A stretch of DNA of 64,000 nucleotides from JAYPAN01 sp049597955 (GCA_049597955.1 JBMYND010000003.1:128899-192898), one strand, 5' to 3'. Counted from the stretch's first letter, positions 1-8,508 are shown. Numbers and translations: made by a program. The notes: a model not told the origin generated them from the sequence alone.

Positions 1-2
1 AC

Positions 3-41
3 AGGCTGCGCCAATTGGTGTTGGCCGATTTGGAGGAATAG
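3..41 (+). CDS. C-terminal end of an unidentified protein (partial)
   Basis: The first bases read as an open frame of twelve codons (ending ..LVLADLEE) closed by TAG at 39-41, two bases before the coaE start. In many alphaproteobacteria the gene before coaE is aroE (shikimate dehydrogenase), so that is the likely identity, but this rests on gene order only; twelve residues are too few to recognise a family. Confidence 0.45.
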   Translation, partial: RLRQLVLADLEE

Positions 42-43
42 CC

Positions 44-694
44 ATGTATTTAATAGGGCTGACAGGGTCAATCGGCATGGGCAAAACATTGACGGCAAGC
101 CTGTTTGAGGCAGCAGGCGTGCCGCGCTATGACGCCGATGCCGCGATTCACGCGCTTTATGCGCCCGGTGGCGATGCTGTCGCGCCGGTCGCCGAATTAT
201 TTCCTGACGCGATTGTTGATGGCGCGGTGGACAGGGGCATTCTCGGCCAATTAGTGCTGAAAGATGCCGATAAGTTGAAACAATTGGAGGCGCTGGTGCA
301 TCCATTGGCCGGAGCGTCGCAAATGGCCTTTCTGGCGAAACATGCCGAAGCCGGTGCGCCAATGGCATTGCTGGATATTCCCTTGCTTTATGAAACCGGC
401 GGCGACGGCTTTGTCGATTGCGTGGTGGTGGTCAGCGCGCCTTATGAAGTGCAGCGCGCCCGTGTGCTGGAGCGCCCGGGCATGAGCGAGGAAAAGTTTC
501 TCGATATTTTGGCCAAGCAAGTGCCGGATGACGAAAAGCGTCGCCGCGCCGACTTTATTGTGGACAGTTCGGTTTCGGTAGAAGACGCGCGCCGCCAGAT
601 TCATGATATTCTGGCCACTCTGGAAGGGCGTGAAGGCACGGCACTCGAAGCCCGACGACAGCGATATGAGCAACGCAGCGCGTCAACCAAATAG
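44..694 (+). CDS. coaE: dephospho-CoA kinase
   Basis: CoaE phosphorylates the 3'-hydroxyl of dephospho-CoA, the last step of coenzyme A synthesis in the cytoplasm. The 216-residue protein starts with the P-loop GSIGMGKT at residues 8-15, followed by the acidic pair in YDADAAI, and has the LxxLVHPL segment typical of the family. Length is normal (about 200). The start has a GGAGGAAT ribosome site overlapping the stop of the preceding gene, suggesting translational coupling. It is followed after 54 bases by dnaQ on the same strand, a common alphaproteobacterial order. A pantothenate kinase (7545-8495), the first enzyme of the same pathway, lies 7 kb away. Confidence 0.96.
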   Translation: MYLIGLTGSIGMGKTLTASLFEAAGVPRYDADAAIHALYAPGGDAVAPVAELFPDAIVDGAVDRGILGQLVLKDADKLKQLEALVHPLAGASQMAFLAKHAEAGAPMALLDIPLLYETGGDGFVDCVVVVSAPYEVQRARVLERPGMSEEKFLDILAKQVPDDEKRRRADFIVDSSVSVEDARRQIHDILATLEGREGTALEARRQRYEQRSASTK

Positions 695-719
695 CTGCGC
701 GGCCCCGCACTGACGGGAA

Positions 720-741
720 ATATGAGGCAGATATGAGGCAG
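720..741 (+). repeat. 11-bp perfect tandem duplication between coaE and dnaQ
   Basis: The unit ATATGAGGCAG occurs twice head to tail (720-730 and 731-741). The second copy supplies the purine-rich AGGCAGG just before the dnaQ ATG at 749, so the duplication changes the translation initiation region of dnaQ. Confidence 0.9.
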
Positions 742-748
742 GCCGACC

Positions 749-1480
749 ATGCGCGAAATTATTCTTGATACAGAAACAACCGGCCTTGACCCGGCGACGG
801 GCGACCGGATTGTTGAGATAGGTTGTCTCGAATTGGTCAATCGCTTGCCGACCGGTGAAACCTATCATGTCTATATCAATCCGGAGCGTGATATGCCGCC
901 GCAAGCCGAGCAAGTGCATGGGCTGTCCGAGGCGTTTTTGCGCGACAAGCCGCTTTTCGCCGATATTGTGGCGGGGTTTTTGCAATTTATCGGCGGCGAT
1001 GCGCTGGTCATTCACAATGCCGATTTTGACATGAAATTTCTCAATGCTGAGCTGGCGCTGCTTGGCCAGAATAAATTACCCAATCCGGTGATAGATACGC
1101 TGGCCATGGCGCGCAAGCGGTTCCCCGGCTCACCGGCCAGCCTTGATGCGCTGTGTCGCCGTTTCGGGGTTGATAATTCCAACCGCGATTTGCATGGCGC
1201 GCTGATAGATTCTGAATTACTGGCCGGTGTGTATTTGGAATTATCCGGCGGGCGCCAGCCTGACCTTGTATTTCAAGAAGCCGCGGCAACCAATAATGCG
1301 CGCGCGCAAACGGTTGGTCGCGGTGATGTTGATGCAGGCCCGCAAATTGCGCCGCGCAAACGCCGCCCCGCGCTGCTGGCCGGTCGGCTGAGCGACAGCG
1401 AAACGGCGGCGCATCGCGCGTTCATTTCCGAATTCCCGCAAACCGCGATTTGGTTAAAACCGCAGCAAGATGATGCTTGA
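749..1480 (+). CDS. dnaQ: DNA polymerase III epsilon subunit, 3'-5' proofreading exonuclease
   Basis: DnaQ is the editing exonuclease of the replicative polymerase core. The DEDDh motifs are visible: Exo I DTETTGLD near residues 7-14 (catalytic D7 and E9), Exo II HNADFDMKFL near residues 90-99, and Exo III HGALIDSEL with the catalytic His and Asp near residue 150. The 243-residue length fits the epsilon family; the basic, proline-rich segment after about residue 190 corresponds to the flexible C-terminal region that contacts the alpha subunit. The stop codon abuts the stop of the convergent secB with no spacer base. Confidence 0.95.
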   Translation: MREIILDTETTGLDPATGDRIVEIGCLELVNRLPTGETYHVYINPERDMPPQAEQVHGLSEAFLRDKPLFADIVAGFLQFIGGDALVIHNADFDMKFLNAELALLGQNKLPNPVIDTLAMARKRFPGSPASLDALCRRFGVDNSNRDLHGALIDSELLAGVYLELSGGRQPDLVFQEAAATNNARAQTVGRGDVDAGPQIAPRKRRPALLAGRLSDSETAAHRAFISEFPQTAIWLKPQQDDA

Positions 1481-2095
1481 TTAATCAGCCTGTGTCGGCG
1501 CTTGCTGGCCTGCCTCGCCTGCCTCGCCTGCCTTGGCCGCTTCGGCTTCGCGTGCGGCTTGGCCTTGCTGATACAGCGCCACAAAATCAATCGGATCCAG
1601 CAAAATCGGCGGGTAGCCACCATCGCGCGTCGCATCGGCAATGATACGGCGGGCGAAGGGAAATAATTGGCGCGGGCCTTCAATCAGCAAAACCGGCCCG
1701 ACATTGGTTTCCGGCACATTGGCGAGGCGGAAAATGCCGCAATATTCCAATTCAGCAATAAATTTCGCATCCTCGCCGGATTTGGCTTCGACGCGGAATT
1801 TCAGCAGGACTTCATAGTCATTTTCAGCCAGCTTGCGTGCGCCAACATTGGCATTGACGCCGATTTCAGGCTCGCCATCGGCCAAAAAAGGCGGCGCGCC
1901 CGGATTTTCAAAAGACAAATCGCGGACATATTGCGTCAGAATAGCCATGCCCGGCGCGCCATCGACATTTTGCTCACCGGCGGCGGCGGCTTCGGCTGCC
2001 CCTGCGGCTTCATTGGGTGTTTCGGTGGCCGCTGTTTCAGCGACCTCTTCCGGCTTTTCCGACACGCCGTTTTCGGTTTTTGATTTCTTGCTCAT
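1481..2095 (-). CDS. secB: protein-export chaperone SecB, with extended termini
   Basis: SecB keeps precursor proteins unfolded and hands them to SecA for export. The core from about residue 50 (ILTQYVRDLSFENPGAP) to about residue 180 (PPILLDPIDFVALYQQ) is typical. At 204 residues it is longer than the usual 150-170: an Ala/Glu-rich, acidic N-terminal stretch of about 45 residues and a C-terminal tail with AGE-AGE-AGQ repeats encoded by a 9-bp tandem repeat at 1514-1531. The start has an AAGGAG site six bases upstream. The gene converges on dnaQ with zero spacing and no visible terminator. The chaperone call is secure; the function of the tails is unknown. Confidence 0.95.
   Translation of the reverse strand: MSKKSKTENGVSEKPEEVAETAATETPNEAAGAAEAAAAGEQNVDGAPGMAILTQYVRDLSFENPGAPPFLADGEPEIGVNANVGARKLAENDYEVLLKFRVEAKSGEDAKFIAELEYCGIFRLANVPETNVGPVLLIEGPRQLFPFARRIIADATRDGGYPPILLDPIDFVALYQQGQAAREAEAAKAGEAGEAGQQAPTQAD
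1514..1531 (-). repeat. 9-bp tandem repeat in the 3' end of secB
   Basis: The unit CTCGCCTGC (plus-strand reading) is repeated at 1514-1522 and 1523-1531 and continues imperfectly on both sides. It keeps the reading frame and encodes repeated Ala-Gly-Glu in the SecB tail. Confidence 0.85.
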
Positions 2096-2239
2096 TGTTT
2101 TTCTCCTTCATCTGGATAGAGCCGGACAGGGTGCGCCCGTATGGCAGAGGACATAGCAAACTTGGCTATTGAGTGCAATGTCAAGATGCGCGGCGACACT
2201 AGCGGCAAATCCCCAAAAATGCGTAAAGGCGAAGCGTTT

Positions 2240-2707
2240 CTAATCCCTGCCGGAAGGCGGCTCATTGACTTTGTAATCGCCCTCAATGACATTTTTATCC
2301 GGTGAAGGCCGTTGCGGAGAAGCCGAACCGGCCCCGAAGCGTCCGATAATGCTGGGCAGCAAGGCCTCAAGCAGGCTGGCCATTAAAAATACCCGACCGG
2401 CAGGCCAGAGCAGGAAAAACCCCAAAGCATCGGTCAGAAAACCCGGTGTCAGCAGCAACAGCCCGGCCAGTAAAATAAGCACGCCATGGGCCATTTCACC
2501 CAAGGGCGCGCCGCCGCTTGCTTGTGCGGTTTGCGCGCGGCGCAGCACATCAAGCCCCTGTCGGCGCATCATGGACAGGCCAATCATGGCAGTGGCAAAA
2601 ATCAGCAACACCGTCCAGCCCGCACCAATCGCGCCGCCGATTTCAATAAACAGGAAAATCTCGACAAGCGGCACGCCTATCAGAATAAACAGCAATAATC
2701 CGGGCAT
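2240..2707 (-). CDS. fxsA: FxsA family inner-membrane protein
   Basis: A 155-residue membrane protein of the FxsA family (in E. coli named for suppression of F-exclusion of phage T7; biochemical role unknown). The N-terminus MPGLLLFILIGVPLVEIFLF and the segment GAIGAGWTVLLIFATAMIGL form two hydrophobic helices, followed by the family motif RRQGLDVLRRAQ and a third hydrophobic stretch near residues 75-110. I chose the ATG at 2707 because AAAGGAG lies eight bases upstream; an in-frame start 30 bases further up has no such site. It lies upstream of secB on the same strand with a 144-base gap. Confidence 0.9.
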   Translation of the reverse strand: MPGLLLFILIGVPLVEIFLFIEIGGAIGAGWTVLLIFATAMIGLSMMRRQGLDVLRRAQTAQASGGAPLGEMAHGVLILLAGLLLLTPGFLTDALGFFLLWPAGRVFLMASLLEALLPSIIGRFGAGSASPQRPSPDKNVIEGDYKVNEPPSGRD

Positions 2708-2882
2708 TATCGGCTCCTTTCCCGGCCAATGTGCCATATTGCAGGCTGATGACCGAGGGTTTTATACGCACAGGCCAGCGTAATTATCTATCAGGGGTTG
2801 AAAAAGCCCCGCAATAGGCCAAATATGGGGTATGAAGGCTTCGCCTTAAAGACCCGGATGGCATTTTCCCACCGGCAAATAT

Positions 2883-3617
2883 ATGGAGCGCAAAACCATC
2901 GACCCGTTAAATCTCATTCTTCTGGTGATTGTCGTGTTTATCGGCTTCAAATTGCGCAGCGTGTTGGGCCTGCGCAATGACGAAGATGCGCGCCATGACC
3001 GGTCAAATGCCTATCGGCTCAATCGCGATGCATTTTCCGGCGCCCCAAAAGACGATAATGCCAATCAGACCCAAGAGGATAAACCGGCGACAGATAATGT
3101 CACGCCGCTTGAGCAGGCCAGGCCGGAAACAGCACAAGCATCCGGCGAGGAAAGCAGGGTTGCCGGCGAGACGCCACCGGATGGGCGCGGGCTGGCTTTT
3201 TTCCGCGATTATCTGCCCGATTTTAACGAAGGCGTGTTTCTTGAGGGCGCGCGCAGCGCCTATGGCATTGTGCTCGAGGCCTTTGCCGCGGGCAATCTGG
3301 ACAAGGCGGAAGTTTTTCTTGATGAGGCAGTCTATCAGGGCTTTGCCGAGGCGATTGCAGCGCGCGAAAAAGACGGGCTGGAATTGCACACGGAGATATT
3401 GCAGCTTGACCGGCCAATGATTGAAGATGCGATTTTTGAAAATGGCATTATGCGTCTGGAAGTGCGCTATCGGGCCGAAATTATTTCTTATGTGAAAGCC
3501 AAAGGGGCCGATGAAACGCCGCCTGACCCCAGCATCAGCCGCGATTTATGGATATTTGAGCGCCCGTTTGATGCGCCGGAAAATAGCTGGAAACTGGTCG
3601 CGACCAGCGCCGAATAG
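2883..3617 (+). CDS. Tim44-like domain protein
   Basis: A 244-residue protein with a short N-terminal membrane anchor (LNLILLVIVVFIGFKLRSVLGLR, residues 9-31), a charged low-complexity linker to about residue 100, and a C-terminal Tim44-like domain from about residue 108 (FFRDYLPDFNEGVFLEGARSAYGIV..). In mitochondria this domain tethers Hsp70 to the inner membrane; in alphaproteobacteria the protein is a membrane-associated Tim44 homologue whose clients are poorly known. The place beside fxsA and secB is the usual one in this class. The Smr gene follows after 13 bases; the lytic transglycosylase gene mltA often found between the two in relatives is absent. Confidence 0.88.
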   Translation: MERKTIDPLNLILLVIVVFIGFKLRSVLGLRNDEDARHDRSNAYRLNRDAFSGAPKDDNANQTQEDKPATDNVTPLEQARPETAQASGEESRVAGETPPDGRGLAFFRDYLPDFNEGVFLEGARSAYGIVLEAFAAGNLDKAEVFLDEAVYQGFAEAIAAREKDGLELHTEILQLDRPMIEDAIFENGIMRLEVRYRAEIISYVKAKGADETPPDPSISRDLWIFERPFDAPENSWKLVATSAE

Positions 3618-3630
3618 GCGTGCATCTGTC

Positions 3631-4263
3631 ATGCGCGACAAGGCAAAGCCCCCCAAATCTGAAAAACCGGCCAAATCGGGTGATTTGTCTGGGAACGATT
3701 TGTCTGAGGGCGATTTGGCGCTTTGGAACCGGCTGGCGGGAACAGCCACGCCCTTGCCGGAAACCCGGCGCGCCTATCATATTGCGGCGGCATCAGCTCG
3801 ACCCGCGCCGCCCAAACCGTTCCATGCACAAGGCAGAAAACAGGCCGCGCCAATAGCTGACAAGCAAGCCAAACCAGCCCCGCCCAAGCGCGCCTTGGTG
3901 CCGGAAGCGCGGATTGACCCGAATTTGCGCCGTCGCCTGCAAAAAAACCGCCAGCCGATTGATGCAACCCTTGATTTGCACGGGATGACTGCCGCACAGG
4001 CGCAAAAAAGCCTGACGCAATTTATCATGGCGCAAAGCGCCGCCGGGCATAAATTTGTTTTGTTGGTCACCGGCAAAGGGGCGGGCGGTAAGGGCGTTTT
4101 GCGGCGGCTGGTGCCGGAGTGGCTGAATATGGCGCCCTTGTCGCCCTATATTGTGGCCTTTGGCGCGGCGGCAGTGGTACATGGCGGCAGCGGCGCGCTT
4201 TATGTGCATTTGCGCACCAAGCGTGCCGGCAGCGATGGGCGCGCCTCAAACGCTGCGCGATAA
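3631..4263 (+). CDS. Smr/MutS2-type domain protein
   Basis: A 210-residue protein with a disordered basic, Pro/Lys-rich N-terminal half and a C-terminal Smr domain (about residues 110-200). Smr hallmarks are DLHGMTAAQAQ (the LDLHG motif) and the glycine-rich TGKGAGGKGVLRR loop, followed by VVHGGSGALYVHLR. Smr domains bind nucleic acid and several have nicking or RNA endonuclease activity; the substrate here is unknown. The start at 3631 follows the Tim44-like stop by 13 bases. The N-terminal part holds imperfect 15-bp repeats (3682-3711, coding DLSGN/DLSEG). Confidence 0.85.
   Translation: MRDKAKPPKSEKPAKSGDLSGNDLSEGDLALWNRLAGTATPLPETRRAYHIAAASARPAPPKPFHAQGRKQAAPIADKQAKPAPPKRALVPEARIDPNLRRRLQKNRQPIDATLDLHGMTAAQAQKSLTQFIMAQSAAGHKFVLLVTGKGAGGKGVLRRLVPEWLNMAPLSPYIVAFGAAAVVHGGSGALYVHLRTKRAGSDGRASNAAR
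3682..3711 (+). repeat. 15-bp imperfect tandem repeat in the Smr gene
   Basis: Two copies beginning GATTTGTCTG (3682-3696 and 3697-3711) differ at a few bases; a third partial copy begins at 3712. They encode DLSGN-DLSEG-DL in the linker before the Smr domain. Confidence 0.75.
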
Positions 4264-4364
4264 GCCGATTATTCGCTTTGATAAAGCCGAAAGGGTTTGC
4301 TAAAACAAGCCCATGACAGCAGCTCGGCGGCCCCTCGCCCGGCGCAGCGAAGGATTTAAGTTTT

Positions 4365-4964
4365 ATGAGTGGACGCACAGCGCAAAAATCGCGCGACACC
4401 AAGGAAACCCAAGTTTCCGTTTCGGTCAATCTCGATGGCACGGGCGATTATCAGGTAAATACCGGCATTGGCTTTCTTGACCACATGCTGGAGCAATTGT
4501 CGCGCCACTCGCTGATTGACCTGAAAGTCGAAGCCAAGGGCGATTTGCACATTGATTTCCACCACACAACGGAAGATACCGGCATTGTGATTGGCGAGGC
4601 TGTGCGCGAGGCGTTGGGCGATTTCAAAGGGCTGACCCGCTATGGCAGCGCCACCATCCCAATGGATGAAACCTGCACGCGCGTTTCGCTTGATGTGTCG
4701 CAACGTCCCTATCTGATTTGGCGGGTTAATCTGTCCAAGCCGAAACTGGGCGATATGGACACGGAATTGTTCAAGGAATGGTTTCAGGCATTTGCGCAAG
4801 CAGCGGGCATTACGCTGCATGTCGAAAATCTCTATGGCGAGAATAATCACCATATTGTCGAGAGCTGTTATAAGGGGCTGGCGCGCGCTTTGCGCCAAGC
4901 CATTGAAATTGACCCGCGCAAGGCAGATGCCGTGCCATCCACAAAAGGCGTGCTGGGCAGTTAA
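4365..4964 (+). CDS. hisB: imidazoleglycerol-phosphate dehydratase
   Basis: HisB removes water from imidazole glycerol phosphate in histidine synthesis, using two Mn ions. The 199-residue monofunctional form is seen, without the histidinol-phosphatase domain of enteric HisB. The metal motifs are clear: DHMLEQLSRHS, HHTTEDTGI near residues 66-74, and ENNHHIVESCYKGLARAL toward the C-terminus. It opens the cluster hisB-hisH-hisA-hisF-hisE; the 101-base gap from the Smr gene is the likely place for the cluster promoter, though I see no convincing consensus boxes. Confidence 0.97.
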   Translation: MSGRTAQKSRDTKETQVSVSVNLDGTGDYQVNTGIGFLDHMLEQLSRHSLIDLKVEAKGDLHIDFHHTTEDTGIVIGEAVREALGDFKGLTRYGSATIPMDETCTRVSLDVSQRPYLIWRVNLSKPKLGDMDTELFKEWFQAFAQAAGITLHVENLYGENNHHIVESCYKGLARALRQAIEIDPRKADAVPSTKGVLGS

Positions 4965-4981
4965 GCTGACGGATTGGGCAG

Positions 4982-5617
4982 TTGAGCATTGCATTGATTG
5001 ATTATGGCTCGGGCAATCTGCGCTCGGCGGAAAAGGCTTTTGCCAAAATGGCCAGCCTGGCCAAATCGCCGCGCGCTGTATCTGTCACTGCCGACCCCGA
5101 TATGGTCGCGCGCGCCGCGCATATTGTTCTGCCCGGGGTTGGCGCTTTTGGCGATTGCGCGGCAGGCTTGCGCGCCATTGACGGCATGACGGAGGCTTTG
5201 CAAACCCGCATTTGTGAGCAAGGCTATCCGTTTCTCGGCATATGTGTCGGCATGCAATTGACCTGCGCGACCGGGCTTGAGCGCGGCACGCATGACGGGC
5301 TGGGCTGGATTGGCGGCACAGTCGAGGCGCTGGCCGTGCCGGACGGGTTGAAAGTGCCGCATATGGGCTGGAATGAGCTGGCTGTGACGCAGCCACATCC
5401 GGTTTTTGACGGGCTGGACGGCGCGCATGCTTATTTTGTGCATGGCTATGCCGCCCGCCCCGATGACCCAAACCATATTGCGGCGACAACAAATTATGGC
5501 GGCGATATTGTCGCCGCATTGGCACGCGACAATATATGCGGCACGCAATTTCACCCCGAAAAAAGCCAGCAAACGGGCTTGCGGCTGATTGCTAATTTTC
5601 TGGACTGGATGCCATGA
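4982..5617 (+). CDS. hisH: imidazole glycerol phosphate synthase, glutamine amidotransferase subunit
   Basis: HisH hydrolyses glutamine and passes ammonia to HisF. The triad of class I amidotransferases is present: nucleophile Cys in GICVGMQ (about residue 83), and His/Glu in CGTQFHPEKSQ near residues 190-195; the oxyanion strand is GVGAFGD. No ATG lies near the proper N-terminus; the frame starts with TTG at 4982 giving MSIALIDYGSGNL, which matches the family start, so a TTG start is inferred. The gene overlaps hisA by four bases (ATGA). Confidence 0.95.
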   Translation: MSIALIDYGSGNLRSAEKAFAKMASLAKSPRAVSVTADPDMVARAAHIVLPGVGAFGDCAAGLRAIDGMTEALQTRICEQGYPFLGICVGMQLTCATGLERGTHDGLGWIGGTVEALAVPDGLKVPHMGWNELAVTQPHPVFDGLDGAHAYFVHGYAARPDDPNHIAATTNYGGDIVAALARDNICGTQFHPEKSQQTGLRLIANFLDWMP

Positions 5618-6342
5618 TTTTATTTCCCGCCATTGATTTGAAAGAAGGCCAATGCGTGCGCTTGCAACAAGGCGATATGGCGCGTGCCACTGTGTTTCAC
5701 GACAATCCGGCAGCGCAAGCGGCGGCGTTTGCCGCGCAAGGCTTTTCGCATTTGCACATTGTCGATTTGGACGGCGCCTTTGCCGGAGCGCCGGTTAATC
5801 GCGCGGCGGTTGAGGCGATATTGGCGGCCAGCCCGGCCCAAACCCAGCTTGGCGGTGGCATCAGGGATATGGCAACCATTGAAGCTTGGCTGTCAGCCGG
5901 TATCGGGCGGGTGATTTTGGGAACCGCTGCCGTGCGCGACCCGCAATTGGTGATGGATGCGTGCCGCGCCTTTGCTGGACAGGTCGCTGTCGGCATTGAT
6001 GCGCGTGACGGGCTTGTCGCGGTCGAAGGATGGGCCGAGACCGGCGAAATTACGGCGGTCGATTTGGCGCGCCGCTTTGAAGATGTCGGCGTGGCCTGTT
6101 TGATTTACACCGATATTGACCGCGACGGCATGTTGCAGGGGGTCAATATTGCAGCAACCGCCGCGCTGGCACAGGCGGTGACGATACCGGTGATTGCCTC
6201 GGGCGGCCTGGCCGGTATTGAAGATGTCAAAGCCTTGTTGCCGCATGAAAGCGATGGCGTGATTGGCGCGATTTCAGGCCGCGCGCTTTATGATGGCCGA
6301 CTTGATGCCGCCGAAGTGCTGGCACTGGACGGGGTGGCCTAA
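5614..6342 (+). CDS. hisA: phosphoribosylformimino-5-aminoimidazole carboxamide ribotide isomerase
   Basis: HisA catalyses the Amadori rearrangement that yields PRFAR, the substrate of HisF. The (beta/alpha)8 barrel carries the family marks: FPAIDLKEGQCVRL with the catalytic Asp near residue 8, QLGGGIRD near residue 78-85, YTDIDRDGML near residue 166-175, and IASGGLAGIEDV with phosphate-binding glycines. Length 242 is typical. ATG overlaps the hisH stop by four bases and the TAA shares one base with the hisF ATG, indicating tight translational coupling. Confidence 0.97.
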   Translation: MILFPAIDLKEGQCVRLQQGDMARATVFHDNPAAQAAAFAAQGFSHLHIVDLDGAFAGAPVNRAAVEAILAASPAQTQLGGGIRDMATIEAWLSAGIGRVILGTAAVRDPQLVMDACRAFAGQVAVGIDARDGLVAVEGWAETGEITAVDLARRFEDVGVACLIYTDIDRDGMLQGVNIAATAALAQAVTIPVIASGGLAGIEDVKALLPHESDGVIGAISGRALYDGRLDAAEVLALDGVA

Positions 6343-7109
6343 TGCTGAAAGTGCGCGTCATACCCTGTCTCGACGTGCATGAAGGGCGCGTTGTGAAAGG
6401 CGTCAATTTTGTTGATTTGGTTGATGCCGGCGACCCGGTGGCCGCCGCGCAAGCCTATGATGCGGCCAGTGCGGATGAGCTGTGCTTTCTCGATATTTCT
6501 GCCTCGCATGAAAACCGCGCCACGCTGATTGATGTGGTGCGCGCCACGGCTGAGCAATGTTTTATGCCGCTGACGGTGGGCGGGGGCGTGCGCACAATAG
6601 ATGATGTGCGCAATTTGCTGCTGGCCGGTGCGGATAAAGTTTCGTTCAACACGGCGGCGGTCAACAATCCCGATGTGGTGGCCCAAGCGTCGCATAAATT
6701 TGGCGCGCAATGCATTGTTGTGGCGATTGACGCCAAACAGGTGGACACGCAGCGTTGGGAGATTTTCACCCATGGCGGGCGCAAGGCGACCGGTATTGAG
6801 GCTGTCGGTTTCGCCCGGCAAATGGCGGAATATGGCGCTGGTGAGATTTTGCTGACGTCCATGGATCGCGACGGCACCAGGGCCGGTTATGATTTGGCGC
6901 TCACCCGCGCCATTGCCGATGCCGTGCCGGTGCCGGTGATTGCGTCGGGCGGTGTCGGCAATTTGAATCATTTGATTGACGGCGTGCGCGAGGGCCATGC
7001 CAGCGCCGTGCTGGCGGCATCAATTTTCCATTTCGGCACTTATTCCATCGCTGAGGCCAAACAGGCTATGGCCGATGCCGGTCTGGCAATGCGTCTGGCG
7101 GCGCCCTGA
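6342..7109 (+). CDS. hisF: imidazole glycerol phosphate synthase, cyclase subunit
   Basis: HisF condenses ammonia delivered by HisH with PRFAR to make imidazole glycerol phosphate and AICAR. The N-terminal VIPCLDVHEGRVVKG holds the catalytic Asp near residue 11; VGGGVRTIDDV, STDRDG-like SMDRDGTRAG (catalytic Asp in the second barrel half, near residue 176) and VIASGGVGNLNHL complete the barrel signature. The 255-residue length is exact for the family. It begins one base before the end of hisA. Confidence 0.97.
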   Translation: MLKVRVIPCLDVHEGRVVKGVNFVDLVDAGDPVAAAQAYDAASADELCFLDISASHENRATLIDVVRATAEQCFMPLTVGGGVRTIDDVRNLLLAGADKVSFNTAAVNNPDVVAQASHKFGAQCIVVAIDAKQVDTQRWEIFTHGGRKATGIEAVGFARQMAEYGAGEILLTSMDRDGTRAGYDLALTRAIADAVPVPVIASGGVGNLNHLIDGVREGHASAVLAASIFHFGTYSIAEAKQAMADAGLAMRLAAP

Positions 7110-7219
7110 TGCCTCTTGACGCGGCAGCGCCTGCGCCATAAACGGGCTTGGATTGGCCGGTGCTTTCTGATAGAGCAGGGTTTGACAGCGATGACAGCGC
7201 CTTGGGGGGAGAGGTCAAA

Positions 7220-7552
7220 GTGACATCTGAGCAATTAGACAAGCTGTTTGCCGAGATTGAAAAGCGGCGCAGCGCCGCGCCTGACAGCAGCTATTCCGCA
7301 CAATTACTGGCTGATTTGCCGCGCGCCACCCGCAAGCTGGGCGAGGAGGCGGTGGAAACCATTATCGCCGCCTTGCAGCAGGATGACGCCGCCCTGACCG
7401 CCGAAGCGGCTGATTTGCTTTATCATTTGCTGGTCGTGCTGGCCGCGCGCAATATCGCGCTGGGCGATGTCATGCAGGTCTTGGCCGAACGTCAAGGTGT
7501 TTCCGGCCTTGCTGAAAAAGCGGCGCGCAGGCAACAGGGCGACAATGACTGA
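7220..7552 (+). CDS. hisE: phosphoribosyl-ATP diphosphatase
   Basis: HisE hydrolyses phosphoribosyl-ATP to PR-AMP. The 110-residue protein has the MazG-like fold signature: RKLGEEAVETIIAAL with the acidic metal-binding residues and AADLLYHLLVVLAARNI. I chose GTG at 7220 because GGGGGGAGAGG lies just upstream and the length then matches the family; an in-frame TTG at 7148 would add 24 unmatched residues. The stop overlaps the coaA start region by eight bases. The partner activity HisI is not in this window. Confidence 0.92.
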   Translation: MTSEQLDKLFAEIEKRRSAAPDSSYSAQLLADLPRATRKLGEEAVETIIAALQQDDAALTAEAADLLYHLLVVLAARNIALGDVMQVLAERQGVSGLAEKAARRQQGDND

Positions 7553-8495
7553 GAAAAATTCAAAAACCCTGTCGCCCTATCGTTCTTTTACCGCTGAGGA
7601 ATGGTCACGCCTGCGCCAAGATACGGAAATGACCCTGACCGAGCAGGAATTGGAAAAACTGCGCGGGCTTGGCGAGACCGTATCGCTGAAAGAGGTGGAA
7701 GAGATTTATTTGCCCCTGTCGCGCCTTTTGAGCCTGTATGTTGAAGGCACGCAAAATCTTCACGGCGTGACCAATCAGTTTTTGGGGCGGGAGACGAAAG
7801 TCCCGTTTATTATTGGCGTGGCCGGCTCGGTCGCCGTTGGCAAAAGCACAACCTCGCGTATTTTGCGCGAAATGTTGGCGCGCTGGCCGTCGCATCCGCA
7901 AGTTCAATTGCTGACGACAGACGGGTTTCTTTACCCCAATGCGGTGCTTGAAGAGCGCAATCTCATGCAGCGCAAGGGTTTTCCGGAAAGTTTTGATTTG
8001 CGCAAATTGCTCGGCTTTTTGTCGAAAGTTAAATCCGGCGCGCCGGTTGCGACCGCGCCGGTCTATTCGCATATTGCTTATGATATTCTGCCCGATGAAC
8101 AGGTCAATGTTGCCCAGCCCGACATTTTGATTGTTGAGGGGTTGAATGTGCTGCAACCGGCCATTATGGCCGAGGCCGATAATGAGATACCCTTTGTTTC
8201 TGATTATTTTGATTTCTCAATTTATATTGATGCCGAGGCCGACATCATCCAGCGTTGGTATGTTGAGCGTTTTATGTCTTTGCGCGAAACGGCTTTCCGC
8301 CAGCCCGGTGCCTATTTCAAACGCTATGCCGATTTAAGCGACGCGCAGGCAGAAGAAACCGCGATTGATATTTGGACACGCATTAATTTGGCCAATTTGT
8401 CGGAAAATATTCTGCCGACACGCGGGCGCGCCGACCTGATTTTGCACAAAAGCACGGATCACGCGATTGACCGCGTGATGCTGCGCAAAATCTGA
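7545..8495 (+). CDS. coaA: pantothenate kinase, type I
   Basis: CoaA phosphorylates pantothenate, the committed and feedback-controlled step of CoA synthesis. The 316-residue protein is the bacterial type I form: N-terminal SPYRSFTAEEW, P-loop GVAGSVAVGKSTTSR at about residues 91-105, TTDGFLYPN, the MQRKGFPESFD substrate segment, YDILPD and the ILIVEGLNVLQP strand. ATG at 7545 overlaps the end of hisE, so the his cluster and coaA are probably one transcription unit, an order common in alphaproteobacteria. Confidence 0.96.
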   Translation: MTEKNSKTLSPYRSFTAEEWSRLRQDTEMTLTEQELEKLRGLGETVSLKEVEEIYLPLSRLLSLYVEGTQNLHGVTNQFLGRETKVPFIIGVAGSVAVGKSTTSRILREMLARWPSHPQVQLLTTDGFLYPNAVLEERNLMQRKGFPESFDLRKLLGFLSKVKSGAPVATAPVYSHIAYDILPDEQVNVAQPDILIVEGLNVLQPAIMAEADNEIPFVSDYFDFSIYIDAEADIIQRWYVERFMSLRETAFRQPGAYFKRYADLSDAQAEETAIDIWTRINLANLSENILPTRGRADLILHKSTDHAIDRVMLRKI

Positions 8496-8508
8496 CTTAA
8501 ATCTGCCG

